Positions 16,832 through 25,432 of a stretch of DNA of 64,000 nucleotides are shown piece after piece. The stretch is taken from contig NZ_JBDZDT010000009.1 of assembly GCF_040049275.1 (NCBI RefSeq), forward strand, positions 1 through 64,000. The letters are read 5' to 3'. This stretch comes from Aquabacter sp040049275 (GTDB lineage Bacteria; Pseudomonadota; Alphaproteobacteria; Rhizobiales; Xanthobacteraceae). The notes beneath the pieces are model-generated. The model was given only the letters and a program-made list of their open reading frames with translations, had not been told where the DNA came from and did no database searches. Within the stretch, counting starts at the first letter, position 1, and every line of letters starts with the position of its first letter. The position numbers and the translations under genes are program-made.

Positions 16832-17590
16832 ATGAAGACCATGAAGCTCATGGCGGCCGCGCTCGGCCTTGCCGCAGCGCTGTTTGCCGGGACGGCGTTC
16901 GCCGCCCAGACCAATGTGGCCGTGGCCGCCAACTTCACCGAGGCGGCGAAAGAGATCGCCGCCGCGTTCAAGGCCAAGACCGGCCACGAGGCCATCCTCT
17001 CCTTCGGCGCCTCGGGCCAGTTCTACACCCAGATCACCCAGGACGCCCCGTTCCAGATCATGCTCTCGGCCGATGACGAGCGGCCGAAGAAGCTGGTGGA
17101 GGACGGCCTCGCGGTGGCTGATTCGCGCTTCACCTATGCCATCGGCAAGCTGGTGCTGTGGAGCAAGACGGACGGCTTCGTGAAGGGTGAGGAGACCCTG
17201 AAGGGCGGGAACTTCGCCAAGATCTCCATCGCCAACCCCACCGCTGCCCCCTATGGCGCCGCCCCCATCGAGGCCATGAAGGCGCTGAAGGTCTATGACG
17301 CGCTCCAGCCCAAGATCGTCCAGGGCAACAGCATCGCCCAGGCGTTCCAGTTCGTGGACACGGGCAATGCCGAGCTGGGCTTCGTCGCCCTCTCGCAGGT
17401 CATCAACGTCACGGCCGGCTCGCGCTGGACGGTGCCGCAGGATCTCTACACCCTCATCCGCCAGGATGCGGTGCTGCTCAAGAAGGGCGCGGACAACGAG
17501 GCGGCCAAGGCTTTCATGACCTTCCTGAAGGGTCCCGAGGCGCGCGCGGTCATCGAGAAGTTCGGCTACGCCTTCGGCGCCTCCAGCTGA
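16832..17590 (+). CDS. modA: ModA, periplasmic molybdate-binding protein
   Basis: A 252-residue binding protein with a signal peptide (residues 1-24, ending AFAA). Molybdate-binding features are AANFTEAAKEIA at the N-terminus of the mature protein, LSFGASGQFYTQI, and IANPTAAPYGAAP with Tyr and Ala backbone contacts. It delivers molybdate to ModB. Second gene of modEABC. The supply is directly relevant to the two molybdenum hydroxylases in the window. Confidence 0.92.
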   Translation: MKTMKLMAAALGLAAALFAGTAFAAQTNVAVAANFTEAAKEIAAAFKAKTGHEAILSFGASGQFYTQITQDAPFQIMLSADDERPKKLVEDGLAVADSRFTYAIGKLVLWSKTDGFVKGEETLKGGNFAKISIANPTAAPYGAAPIEAMKALKVYDALQPKIVQGNSIAQAFQFVDTGNAELGFVALSQVINVTAGSRWTVPQDLYTLIRQDAVLLKKGADNEAAKAFMTFLKGPEARAVIEKFGYAFGASS

Positions 17591-17596
17591 GGCGGA

Positions 17597-18283
17597 ATGG
17601 ACCTTCTTCTTGCCGATACGTGGCAGCCGATCCGGCTCACGCTGGAATTGGCCGCCATCACCACGGTCCTTCTCATGTTCGTGGGCACGCCGGTCGCATG
17701 GTGGCTGGCGCGCTCGCGCGCATGGTGGAAGGAAGGGGTGGCGACCGTGGTGTCGCTGCCCCTCGTGCTGCCGCCCACCGTGCTCGGCTTCTATCTGCTC
17801 GTGGCCCTGGGGCCGAACGCCCTGGGCGGGCTCGTCGGCCCGCTTTTCGGCCTGCGCACCCTCGCCTTCACCTTCGAAGGGCTGGTGATCGGCTCGGTCT
17901 TCTATTCCATGCCCTTCGTGGTGCAGCCCATCCGCAACGCCTTCGAGGCCATGGGCGACCGGCCGCTGGAAGTGGCCGCAACGCTCCGCGCCTCGCCCTT
18001 GCGCGCCTTCTGGACGGTGGCGGTGCCCCTCGCCCGCCCCGGCTTCCTCACCGGCGCGGTGCTGGGATTTGCCCATACGGTGGGCGAGTTCGGCGTGGTG
18101 CTGATGATCGGCGGCAACATCCCCGGCGAGACCAAGGTGCTCTCGGTCGCCATCTATGATTTCGTCGAGACCGCCCAGTGGCGCGAGGCGCACATCCTCG
18201 CCGGCGGCATGGTGGTGTTCGCCTTCGCCGTCATCCTCACCATGACCCTCATCGAGAAGCGCGCCGCGCGGGCGGGGGCATGA
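17597..18283 (+). CDS. modB: ModB, molybdate ABC transporter permease
   Basis: A 228-residue inner-membrane permease with about five membrane segments and the cytoplasmic EAA loop EVAATLRASPLRAFWTVAVPLARPG near residue 135. GEFGVVLMIGGNIPGETKVL is highly typical of ModB. It starts 6 bp after modA and ends with an ATGA overlap with modC. Confidence 0.93.
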   Translation: MDLLLADTWQPIRLTLELAAITTVLLMFVGTPVAWWLARSRAWWKEGVATVVSLPLVLPPTVLGFYLLVALGPNALGGLVGPLFGLRTLAFTFEGLVIGSVFYSMPFVVQPIRNAFEAMGDRPLEVAATLRASPLRAFWTVAVPLARPGFLTGAVLGFAHTVGEFGVVLMIGGNIPGETKVLSVAIYDFVETAQWREAHILAGGMVVFAFAVILTMTLIEKRAARAGA

Positions 18284-19377
18284 ACGGCGACGGCGAGATC
18301 GAGGTCGCCTTCAAGGGACGGCTCGGCGGCTTTTCGCTGGACGCCGCCTTCACCGTGCCCGCGCGTGGCGTCACGGCTTTGTTCGGCCCCTCCGGCTGCG
18401 GCAAGACCACGGTGCTGCGCTGCATGGCCGGGCTCAACCGCCTGGAGGGCACCTGCGCGGTGGACGGCGACGTCTGGCAGGATGCCGCCTCCTTCCGGCC
18501 CGTGCACAAGCGCCCGGTGGGCTACGTCTTCCAGGAAGCGAGCCTGTTCCCGCATTTGTCCGTGCGGCGCAACCTTATGTATGGCGCGCCCAAGGTGGCC
18601 CCGGCGAACGCCATCGGCTTCGATGAGGTGACCGGCCTCCTCGGCCTCGTCCACCTGCTCGAGCGCTCGCCCCGACACCTCTCCGGCGGGGAGCGCCAGC
18701 GGGTGGCGGTGGGGCGCGCGCTGCTCTCCCAGCCGCGTCTCCTCCTCATGGACGAGCCCCTCTCCGCCCTCGACCGCAGCACCAAGGACGAGATCCTGCC
18801 CTTCCTCGAACGGCTGCACGGAGCGCTGTCTTTGCCCGTCATCTATGTCAGCCACGACATGTCCGAAGTGGAGCGCCTCGCCGACCATTTGGTGCTCATG
18901 GAGAAGGGCCGGGTACGCGCCTCGGGACCGCTGGGCACGCTCCAGAGCGATCCCGCCCTTCCGCTGGCCGCCGCCCGCGAGGCCGGTGTGAGCTTCGATG
19001 CCGTCATCGAAGGCTATGACGCCGCCTATGGGCTTCTGGCGCTCGGCATAAGGGGCGGCCGCTTCCTCGTGCCCGCGCCCCCGGGCGAGATCGGCGCGAA
19101 ACGGCGCCTCAGTGTGGTGGCGGGCGATGTGAGCCTCGCGCTGGACCAGCCCTCCGCCAGCACCATCCTCAACGTGCTCCGCGCCCGCATCCTCTCCGCC
19201 ACGGCGTTGCGGGAGCACGAGATGACCGTGGTGCTGGGGCTGGGCGAAGACGGCGCAGGCGACCGCCTGCTCGCCCGTGTCACCCGCCGCTCCTGGGAGC
19301 AGCTTGGCCTCGCGGAAGGCCGGGCAGTCTACGCCCAGGTGAAGGGCGTGGCGCTGGCGCCGACGCTCTCCGCGTGA
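18280..19377 (+). CDS. modC: ModC, molybdate ABC transporter ATPase
   Basis: A 365-residue ATPase. The ATG at 18280 overlaps the modB stop by 4 nt, which fixes the start. Walker A is GPSGCGKTT near residue 35, signature LSGGERQR near residue 130, Walker B RLLLMDEP, switch His in YVSHDMSE. The last ~110 residues form the TOBE/Mop domain that senses molybdate. Last gene of the operon; a family A repeat pair follows and may end transcription. Confidence 0.93.
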   Translation: MNGDGEIEVAFKGRLGGFSLDAAFTVPARGVTALFGPSGCGKTTVLRCMAGLNRLEGTCAVDGDVWQDAASFRPVHKRPVGYVFQEASLFPHLSVRRNLMYGAPKVAPANAIGFDEVTGLLGLVHLLERSPRHLSGGERQRVAVGRALLSQPRLLLMDEPLSALDRSTKDEILPFLERLHGALSLPVIYVSHDMSEVERLADHLVLMEKGRVRASGPLGTLQSDPALPLAAAREAGVSFDAVIEGYDAAYGLLALGIRGGRFLVPAPPGEIGAKRRLSVVAGDVSLALDQPSASTILNVLRARILSATALREHEMTVVLGLGEDGAGDRLLARVTRRSWEQLGLAEGRAVYAQVKGVALAPTLSA

Positions 19378-19386
19378 CCGGGGCGT

Positions 19387-19507
19387 TCCCTCTCCCGCTT
19401 GCGGGGGAGGGTTAGGGAGGGGGAAAGGCCCCCTTTGGAAATGCCTCAGGGGCTTGTTCTGCTTGAGAGCCCCCTCCCCAGCCCTCCCCCGCAAGCGGGA
19501 GAGGGAG
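19387..19507. repeat. Pair of family A palindromes in inverted order
   Basis: CCCTCTCCCGCTTGCGGGGG near 19388 is matched by its inverse ending CAAGCGGGAGAGGGA near 19507, separated by about 60 bp. The pair can fold as one long stem and sits directly after modC. Confidence 0.75.
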
Positions 19508-19590
19508 TTTTAGGAGACTGTCACCCCAGCTTGAACCGAACAGCAGGCCGCGGCGTTGCAGCAGGATTGCTTCGCCCCGAAAGGCCCGCC

Positions 19591-20517
19591 ATGCCCCGTC
19601 CCCTCCCGAACGAACACGATTGCGACGTGCTGGTCATCGGCGCGGGGCCGGCAGGGCTTTCGGCGGCCCTCGTGCTGGCGCGGGCGTGCCGGCGGGTGCT
19701 GGTGTTCGATTCCGGCAAGCCCCGCAACAATGTCTCCACCCGCACCGGCGGCTTCCTCACCCGCGACGGTGCGCACCCCATGGACCTGCGCCGCCTCGGC
19801 CGCGAGCAGCTGGACGCCTATCGGGACGTGACCTTCAGGGCGGAGACCGAGGTGATGGCGGCCGAGGCCTTCGAACGTGGCTTCCGGCTGACGACCACCG
19901 CCGGCGAGACCTTTTCCGGCCGCAAGGTCCTCGTCGCCACCGGCGTGGAGGATCGGCTGCCGCCGCTCTACGACATCGAGGAATATTACGGCCAGAGCGT
20001 CTGGCACTGTCCCTATTGCGATGGCTACGAGCATCGCGGCGAGAGCATCGCCGTCTATGGCCAGGGCGCGCCGGCCCTCTCCATGGCGAAGGAGCTGACC
20101 CGCTGGACCGACCGCATCACTTTGGTGAGCGACGGCCCGTGCGGCCTCTCCCGCTCCCGCAAGGAACGGCTTTATCGGCTCAACATCGCCATCCGGGAAG
20201 AGCGCATCGCGCGGCTGGAAGGGGTGGAGGGCCAGCTTGAGCGCATCACCTTCGCCTCGGGCCCGGACCTCGACGCGAAGGCCATGTTCTTCCGCTCCGA
20301 CGGCAAGGCGAACACCGCCATCGCCGCGCAGCTCGGGGTGACGAGCCCGGACGCGCCCTTCATCCGCACCGCCGGATACGGCAAGACCCACGTGCCCGGC
20401 GTCTACGTGGCGGGCGACATGTCCCGCCACGTGCAGCTTGCCATCGTCGCCGCCGGCGAAGGGGCCGCGGCCGCCTTCGCCATCAACAGCGAGCTTCTGA
20501 AGGAAGACCTCGCCTGA
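19591..20517 (+). CDS. Thioredoxin-reductase-like FAD/NAD(P) oxidoreductase
   Basis: A 308-residue flavoprotein from ATG 19591. FAD-binding GAGPAGLSAAL is at residues 17-27. A redox-active CPYC lies in HCPYCDGYE near residue 140, NADP-domain YGQGAPALSMA follows, and the C-terminal FAD motif is VYVAGDMSRHVQLAI. The CPYC dithiol and length match the thioredoxin reductase superfamily, but the sequence is of the divergent type often found alone, whose partner may not be thioredoxin. No thioredoxin gene is adjacent. Longer in-frame readings would start in the upstream repeat. Confidence 0.8.
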   Translation: MPRPLPNEHDCDVLVIGAGPAGLSAALVLARACRRVLVFDSGKPRNNVSTRTGGFLTRDGAHPMDLRRLGREQLDAYRDVTFRAETEVMAAEAFERGFRLTTTAGETFSGRKVLVATGVEDRLPPLYDIEEYYGQSVWHCPYCDGYEHRGESIAVYGQGAPALSMAKELTRWTDRITLVSDGPCGLSRSRKERLYRLNIAIREERIARLEGVEGQLERITFASGPDLDAKAMFFRSDGKANTAIAAQLGVTSPDAPFIRTAGYGKTHVPGVYVAGDMSRHVQLAIVAAGEGAAAAFAINSELLKEDLA

Positions 20518-20523
20518 GGCGCG

Positions 20524-21801
20524 TCAGGCCGCGACCGCCTCCGGCAGCACCACCGACACCGGCTCGAAGCGCGTGCCGGCGCGCAGGCAGAAGGCCGGCT
20601 GCAGCAGGCGCTCGGCGATCACCTCGGTCTTCTCGTTGTCGAACAGCTTGAAGCGGCCGCGCAGGTCGTTGAGCACGGTCACATCCGCGTCCATGCCCGG
20701 CTTCAGCGCGCCGACCACGTCCACGCGGTCGAGCACCTTGGCGGGGTTGGAGGTGACCATGGGCACCACCTGCTCCAGCGAGAGGCCGAGCGCCATCATG
20801 GAGCTCATGGCCTGGATCAGGCTGAAGCGCGCCTGCCCGAAGAAGGGGTGGTTCTCGTCGTCGTCATGCTCTTCCGGGGTGCCGGGAGGGGCCGGGACAT
20901 GGGTGTTGTAGCCGTGGATGTCGGCGCCCAGCGTGGTCGGCACGATGCCGGCGGCGATGGCCTTCTTGGCGAGGCGGTAGGAAAAGTGGCTGCCATGGCC
21001 CACATCCACCTTCAGGCCGCGGTCGAGCGCCGCCTGGATCACCGGATGCACCTCGCCCTCGCGGTTCACGAAGCCGCCGGGATGGCGGGTGAAGGGATGG
21101 GCGAGCACGTCGCCTTCCTTCAGCAGCGGGATCACCCGTTCGAGGATCGTGTCCACGTCCTCGCCATTGGTGCCGCTCTCCGGCAGGCCCCAGAGCTGGC
21201 CGAAATGCACATAGACCGGCAGGCCGGTGCGCTTGCCGATCTCGGCGGACATCTCGATGACCTTGATGCCCCAGCGGGCGAAGCCGCCGATCTCCGCATG
21301 GGCCTTGATGCCCCGGACGATGTCGAGATTGGCGAGGGCCGCCTTCGTGGTGGCCTCGATGTCCACGCAGTCCGGGCTGTAGAGGTTCGGATACATATGG
21401 CCTTCGAGGCCGCCCACGAGATAGGCCGAGAGGAAGGCATAGACGCGGGACTTGGCGGGCTCGGCGATGAATTTGCGGAAGCCCGGCAGCGTCATGCAGG
21501 AGGGGCCGCCCTGGTCCACCAGCGTCGTCACGCCGGACTCCACGCCCACCAGATCGGGATTCATGCCGAAGCGCCCGGTCACATACTGATAGACGTGGCC
21601 GTGGGTGTCGATGAGGCCCGGCAGCACCAGCTTGCCGGACACGTCGGTGACCTCGATGGCGCTGGAGGGGAGGATGTTCGCCTCCACGGCGGCAATCTTC
21701 CCGTCGCGCACGGCCACATCCATGGTGCCGTCGATGCCCGAGGCGGGGTCGATGACGCGGCCACCGCGCAGCAGAAGGTCATAAGCAGGGCGTTCGGACA
21801 T
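20524..21801 (-). CDS. Amidohydrolase/deacetylase family metallohydrolase
   Basis: A 425-residue amidohydrolase-superfamily enzyme. The beta-sandwich start is DLLLRGGRVIDPASGIDG, and the metal-binding HGH lies in GLIDTHGHVYQ near residue 67. Further ligands are probably the His of VYVHFGQ and of VGHGSHFSYR, and the Asp of LGADIHG. No signal peptide. This subgroup includes D-aminoacylase- and dihydroorotase-like enzymes; the substrate is not clear from sequence. Divergent from a MarR gene with two palindromic boxes between them, so it is probably the regulated target. Possibly related to the amide/heterocycle catabolism further downstream. Confidence 0.75.
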   Translation of the reverse strand: MSERPAYDLLLRGGRVIDPASGIDGTMDVAVRDGKIAAVEANILPSSAIEVTDVSGKLVLPGLIDTHGHVYQYVTGRFGMNPDLVGVESGVTTLVDQGGPSCMTLPGFRKFIAEPAKSRVYAFLSAYLVGGLEGHMYPNLYSPDCVDIEATTKAALANLDIVRGIKAHAEIGGFARWGIKVIEMSAEIGKRTGLPVYVHFGQLWGLPESGTNGEDVDTILERVIPLLKEGDVLAHPFTRHPGGFVNREGEVHPVIQAALDRGLKVDVGHGSHFSYRLAKKAIAAGIVPTTLGADIHGYNTHVPAPPGTPEEHDDDENHPFFGQARFSLIQAMSSMMALGLSLEQVVPMVTSNPAKVLDRVDVVGALKPGMDADVTVLNDLRGRFKLFDNEKTEVIAERLLQPAFCLRAGTRFEPVSVVLPEAVAA

Positions 21802-21894
21802 TTTTGATCCCCATCTGGTTCCGGCCGGCGCCCTGGTTGCGGCCGGCCCGTAGGCTCATTCCCGAAGCACCGGCGCCCGGCGCCGCGCTGGATA

Positions 21895-21932
21895 CGAAGC
21901 GTACTTCGCAATCTAAAGCGAAGCATACTTCG
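21895..21932. promoter_or_regulatory. Two tandem palindromic boxes CGAAGyrTACTTCG, probable MarR operators
   Basis: CGAAGCGTACTTCG (21895-21908) and CGAAGCATACTTCG (21919-21932) lie 24 bp apart start to start. They sit between the divergent amidohydrolase and marR genes. The repeated, nearly palindromic 14-mer is the usual layout for dimeric MarR proteins. Confidence 0.65.
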
Positions 21933-22010
21933 TAATCACTGGATTGCAAGCAACGCGCATGCCACATTGCGCGCCAGCCCATATCCGCTTCGCCCACACG
22001 GCCCTTCAAG

Positions 22011-22517
22011 ATGCGCACCACTTCCGCCCGCACGCTTCCTCCGCCCGCGCCGCAAACCCAGCCGCCCTGGCCGCTCAATGAGCGCCCCGGTTTCCTCGCG
22101 CGCCGCATGCACCAGATCCATGTGGCGCTGTTCATGGAGAAATGCGGCGCCTTCGGCGTCACCCCGGTGCAGTATTCCCTGCTCTCGGCTCTGGCCGGAC
22201 GCGGCACGGCGGACCAGACCACGCTCGCCGCCGACATCGCGCTCGACCGCACCACCACCACCGGCGCGCTGAAACGGCTTCAGGCGCGCGGGCTCATCGA
22301 GCGGGCGGTGTCGCAGCAGGACCAGCGCGCCCGCGCCTGCAAGCTCACCCCGGAAGGCGCCAAGCTGCTGGCGCAGATGGAGACGGCGGCCGTGGAGGCC
22401 CATGCCGCGACCATTGCGGCGCTGAGCCGCGAAGAGCAGGACGCGTTGATCCGCCTGCTGGGACGCATCGTGCGGGCCAACTCGGACGTCACGGACCTTC
22501 CCGACGCCATCGATTAA
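22011..22517 (+). CDS. MarR-family transcriptional regulator
   Basis: A 168-residue regulator. The winged helix (residues 45-125) has VTPVQYSLLSALA, LAADIALDRTTTTGALKRLQARGLI and the wing QQDQRARACKLTPEG. The N-terminal 25 residues are Pro-rich. Divergent from the amidohydrolase gene, with two CGAAG-TACTTCG boxes between, which suggests that it represses itself and that gene. Ligand unknown. Confidence 0.82.
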   Translation: MRTTSARTLPPPAPQTQPPWPLNERPGFLARRMHQIHVALFMEKCGAFGVTPVQYSLLSALAGRGTADQTTLAADIALDRTTTTGALKRLQARGLIERAVSQQDQRARACKLTPEGAKLLAQMETAAVEAHAATIAALSREEQDALIRLLGRIVRANSDVTDLPDAID

Positions 22518-22580
22518 ATCCCGCCCAGGAGGCAAATGCCGGGCCTTCCTGCCTGCGATATAGGCACATGGCCATGGGCG

Positions 22581-22594
22581 ATTGGTCGACCAAT
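22581..22594. promoter_or_regulatory. Perfect palindrome ATTGGTCGACCAAT, possible GntR operator
   Basis: A 14-bp perfect palindrome with the GT..AC core common to GntR-family operators, 133 bp before the GntR/UTRA gene. A separate 10-bp stem-loop (CGGTCTTGCC-GAAGAT-GGCAAGACCG, 22599-22624) follows at once; it has no T-run and may be a second site or a structured leader. Confidence 0.5.
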
Positions 22595-22726
22595 GAGGCG
22601 GTCTTGCCGAAGATGGCAAGACCGGCAAATCTCATGACGAAAGTCGTGTTCGCCGGGCCCCTTCGTCCCTTGCCCATCGCCCGGCAAGATGCAATCTAGC
22701 TCCTGCTCTCCCCAAGCGCGTGGGTT

Positions 22727-23533
22727 ATGTCCAAGCTCCTCAAATCCTACGACCGCAGCCGTATCCCGCTCTACATCCAGGTCGCCTCGGTCATGCGGCA
22801 GAGGATCCAGTCGGGGCAGTGGGCGCCAGGGCAGAGAATCTCCACGCTGGAAGAGCTGGAACGGGAGTTCCAGGTGGCCCGCGTCACCGTGCGCCAGGCC
22901 ATCGGCGTGCTTCAGGACGACGGGCTGCTGCATGCCCAGCAGGGGCGCGGCACCTATGTGTCCGATCTCACGCCGAGCCGTCACTGGTTCAAGCTGGAGA
23001 CCACCTGGGACGAGCTGATCGAATCCATCCGGGACAACGTGCCCCAGCACATCTCCCTGGAAGAGAACGTGGCGGCACCCGCCCTCCAGGCCAATGACGG
23101 CAAGGCAGCGGACGCCTACGTGCTGCTGCGCTCGGTGCAGTATCGCGACAACGAGCCCTATTCGCTCGTGAACCTGCATCTGGCGCGCTATATCTTCGAT
23201 CTCAATCCCAAGCTGTTTATGCGCGCTCCGGCGCTCTCCACCATTGCCGGCCTCTCCCAGGTGAAGGTCGCCTACGCCCACCAGACCCTGGTGATCGGCA
23301 GCGCCGACCCGGAGACGGCGGACCGCATGATGGTGGCCATCGGCGCCCCCACGGCCGAATGCCATTGCGTGGTGATCGACGATACGGGCACGGCCATCTA
23401 CGTGGCGGACATCATCTATCGCAGCGACTGCATCAAGCTGCAGATCGATCTCCTCGGCAACGCGCCCACCCCTGCCGCGCGCATGGCGCCGACGGAGAAG
23501 GCGCCGAAGCGCCCGAAGGCCAAGCAGGCCTGA
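22727..23533 (+). CDS. GntR-family (HutC/UTRA) transcriptional regulator
   Basis: A 268-residue regulator. The N-terminal GntR winged helix (residues 12-80) has PLYIQVASVMRQRIQSGQW, the recognition stretch FQVARVTVRQAIGVLQDDGLL and GRGTYV. The C-terminal UTRA ligand domain (about 90-245) has YRDNEPYSLVNLHLARYIF. The last 25 residues are Lys/Pro-rich. It is 323 bp upstream of the ABC/acetamidase/molybdenum hydroxylase operon in the same direction and is the obvious local regulator. The UTRA ligand is probably a pathway substrate; unknown. Confidence 0.83.
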   Translation: MSKLLKSYDRSRIPLYIQVASVMRQRIQSGQWAPGQRISTLEELEREFQVARVTVRQAIGVLQDDGLLHAQQGRGTYVSDLTPSRHWFKLETTWDELIESIRDNVPQHISLEENVAAPALQANDGKAADAYVLLRSVQYRDNEPYSLVNLHLARYIFDLNPKLFMRAPALSTIAGLSQVKVAYAHQTLVIGSADPETADRMMVAIGAPTAECHCVVIDDTGTAIYVADIIYRSDCIKLQIDLLGNAPTPAARMAPTEKAPKRPKAKQA

Positions 23534-23558
23534 GCGGCCCCGCCACCCCCATACGCTT

Positions 23559-23643
23559 GTCATCCCGGGACTTGATCCGGGGATTCTGAAGTGCACGGCC
23601 CCCCAAGGGGGTGCGCGCCGCGCCGTCATGCCCGGGGCATGAC
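23559..23643. repeat. Family B palindromic repeat, shorter copy
   Basis: GTCATCCCGGGACTTGATCC at the left and GTCATGCCCGGGGCATGAC at the right end. Same family as 9626-9718. It separates the GntR gene from the sigma-54 promoter at 23687. Confidence 0.65.
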
Positions 23644-23686
23644 CGCATCTCTTTCAGACGCCCCACGCAACGCCTCACCACCGCGC

Positions 23687-23703
23687 TTGGCACGTTACCT
23701 GCT
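23687..23703 (+). promoter_or_regulatory. Sigma-54 (-24/-12) promoter of the first ABC/molybdenum hydroxylase operon
   Basis: TTGGCACGTTACCTGCT fits the consensus YTGGCACGRNNNTTGCW except at two positions, with the invariant GG and GC exactly 10 bp apart. Predicted transcript start is about 23714, giving a leader of about 140 nt to the ATPase ATG at 23857. I see nothing else in 23704-23856 beyond this leader. The activator must be encoded elsewhere. Confidence 0.72.
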
Positions 23704-23856
23704 TTTGAAGCCGGGAGGCCCGCTTGTGCTTCCCCTAAATTCATTCTAACTTACTAACAACCATATGATGGGATGAATTGCCGAGGCGCCTGCCGAAGCA
23801 CAGCGATCCCACGTGCATCCAGAGGCGGCGGCCGCCACCGGCTGTCTGAAAAAACC

Positions 23857-24669
23857 ATGAAAGTTGCTGCCGCCGGCGCGCTTCGCGACGTCGATCCCGG
23901 CGTTCCGCTGCTGCGCATCCGCGGCGTGCGGAAGGTCTTCAACCAGCTCGAGGCCATCCGGAACATCTCGCTGGAGATCGGCGACGGCGAGTTCGTGAGC
24001 CTCCTCGGCCCCTCGGGCTGCGGGAAGAGTACGCTGCTGATGATGATCGCCGGGCTCATCCCGCCCACCTCGGGCGAGATCCTGGTGGCCGGCGAGCGGG
24101 TGACGGGCCCGCGCCCGGACGTGGGCGTGGTGTTCCAGAGCCCGGTCCTGCTGCCCTGGCGCACGGTGCTCGACAATGTGCTGTTCCCGGTCGAGCTGCT
24201 GAAGAAGCGCCGGGCAAGCTATCTCGATCGGGCCATGGAGCTTCTGAAGATGGCGAAGCTGGAAGACTTCGCCAACGCGCTGCCCCGCGAGCTGTCCGGC
24301 GGCATGCGCCAGCGCGCCGCCATCTGCCGCGCCCTCGTCCACGACCCCTCCACGCTGCTCATGGACGAGCCCTTCAGCGCGCTCGACGCCATCACGCGGG
24401 ACGAGATGTCGGTGGAGCTGCTGCGCATCTGGCAGGCCAACCGCAAGACCGTGGTCTTCGTCACCCATTCCATCCGCGAGGCGGCCTTCCTGTCGGACCG
24501 CGTGCTGGTCATGGGCCGTCGCCCCGCAACCCTGGTCGAGGACGTGACCATCGACCTGCCGAGGCCCCGTCACATCGCGATGACGGAGGAGGAAAACTTC
24601 AATGGCTATGTCCGACACCTACGCCGCAGCATCGAGGCCAGCCATGAAGGCGTTCCGCAAGGCCATTGA
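23857..24669 (+). CDS. ABC transporter ATPase, nitrate/sulfonate/taurine-type family
   Basis: A 270-residue ATPase. ATG 23857 is chosen over 23773 because homologous sequence begins just after it. Walker A GPSGCGKST near residue 53, Q-loop VFQSPVLLPWR, signature LSGGMRQR near residue 148, Walker B LLMDEPFSALDA, switch VTHSIREA. The PWR and HSIREAxxLSDRVxVM features are typical of the SsuB/TauB/NrtD group. It energises the permease encoded next, whose start lies 68 nt inside this gene. Substrate unknown; the adjacent amidase and hydroxylase suggest an N-containing organic compound. Confidence 0.88.
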   Translation: MKVAAAGALRDVDPGVPLLRIRGVRKVFNQLEAIRNISLEIGDGEFVSLLGPSGCGKSTLLMMIAGLIPPTSGEILVAGERVTGPRPDVGVVFQSPVLLPWRTVLDNVLFPVELLKKRRASYLDRAMELLKMAKLEDFANALPRELSGGMRQRAAICRALVHDPSTLLMDEPFSALDAITRDEMSVELLRIWQANRKTVVFVTHSIREAAFLSDRVLVMGRRPATLVEDVTIDLPRPRHIAMTEEENFNGYVRHLRRSIEASHEGVPQGH

Positions 24670-25432
24670 GCGGTTCGTGTGGCCGGCCCTGGTGCCCCTC
24701 GGCCTGCTGGCCGCGTGGGAGGTGGCGGTGCGCGCGCTGCACATCCGCAGCATCATCCTGCCGCCGCCCTCCGAGATCATCGAGGTGATGGCCGCCCGCT
24801 ACGACCTCATCCTCACCCATCTGTGGCCCTCGCTCTACCTCACCCTTGCTGGCTTCGCCCTCTCGGTGGCGGGGGGCGTCGCCGTGGCGATCCTCATCAC
24901 CTGGTCGAGTGCGCTGCGGAAGGGGTTCTACCCCATGATCATCGTCTCCCAGGTGGTGCCGAAAATCTCCATCGCGCCGCTGTTCGTGGTGTGGTTCGGC
25001 ACCGGCACCCTGTCGAGCCTGCTGCTGGCCTTCCTCATCGCCTTCTTCCCCATGACCATCAATTCCGCCATGGGCTTCCAGTCGGTGGACGAGGACATCC
25101 ACCGCATGGCGCGCACCTTTATGGGCTCGCGCTGGCAGATCTTCTGGAAGATCCAGCTTCCCCATGCGCTGCCTTTCATCTTCAGCGGCATGAAGATCTC
25201 CATCACGCTCGCCATCATCGGCGTGATCGTCTCCGAGTTCGTCGCCTCCCAGGAGGGCATCGGCTACCTCATCAAGCTCGCCGGAGGGCTGCTCGACACC
25301 CCGCTCATGATGGCGGCCATCACCGCCCTGAGCCTTAGCGGCCTCCTTCTCTACTGGATCATCGCCGAGGCGGAGCGCGCCGCAATCTATTGGCAGCCGG
25401 CCTCGGACTGGGGCGCGGGAGGACAGGGATGA
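24602..25432 (+). CDS. ABC transporter permease, SsuC/TauC-type
   Basis: A 276-residue permease with about six membrane segments and the EAA loop RTFMGSRWQIFWKIQLPHALP near residue 175. The ATG at 24602 has a strong GGAGGAGG site 8-9 bp upstream, which supports the long 68-nt overlap with the ATPase gene; an ATG at 24644 is the alternative. It stops with an ATGA overlap with the amidase gene. Confidence 0.85.
   Translation: MAMSDTYAAASRPAMKAFRKAIERFVWPALVPLGLLAAWEVAVRALHIRSIILPPPSEIIEVMAARYDLILTHLWPSLYLTLAGFALSVAGGVAVAILITWSSALRKGFYPMIIVSQVVPKISIAPLFVVWFGTGTLSSLLLAFLIAFFPMTINSAMGFQSVDEDIHRMARTFMGSRWQIFWKIQLPHALPFIFSGMKISITLAIIGVIVSEFVASQEGIGYLIKLAGGLLDTPLMMAAITALSLSGLLLYWIIAEAERAAIYWQPASDWGAGGQG

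Noticed and set aside
23592..23614. NtrC site near the first sigma-54 promoter
   Set aside because: GCAC and GTGC half-sites are 14 bp apart, not the 7 bp of NtrC sites, and lie inside a dispersed repeat.
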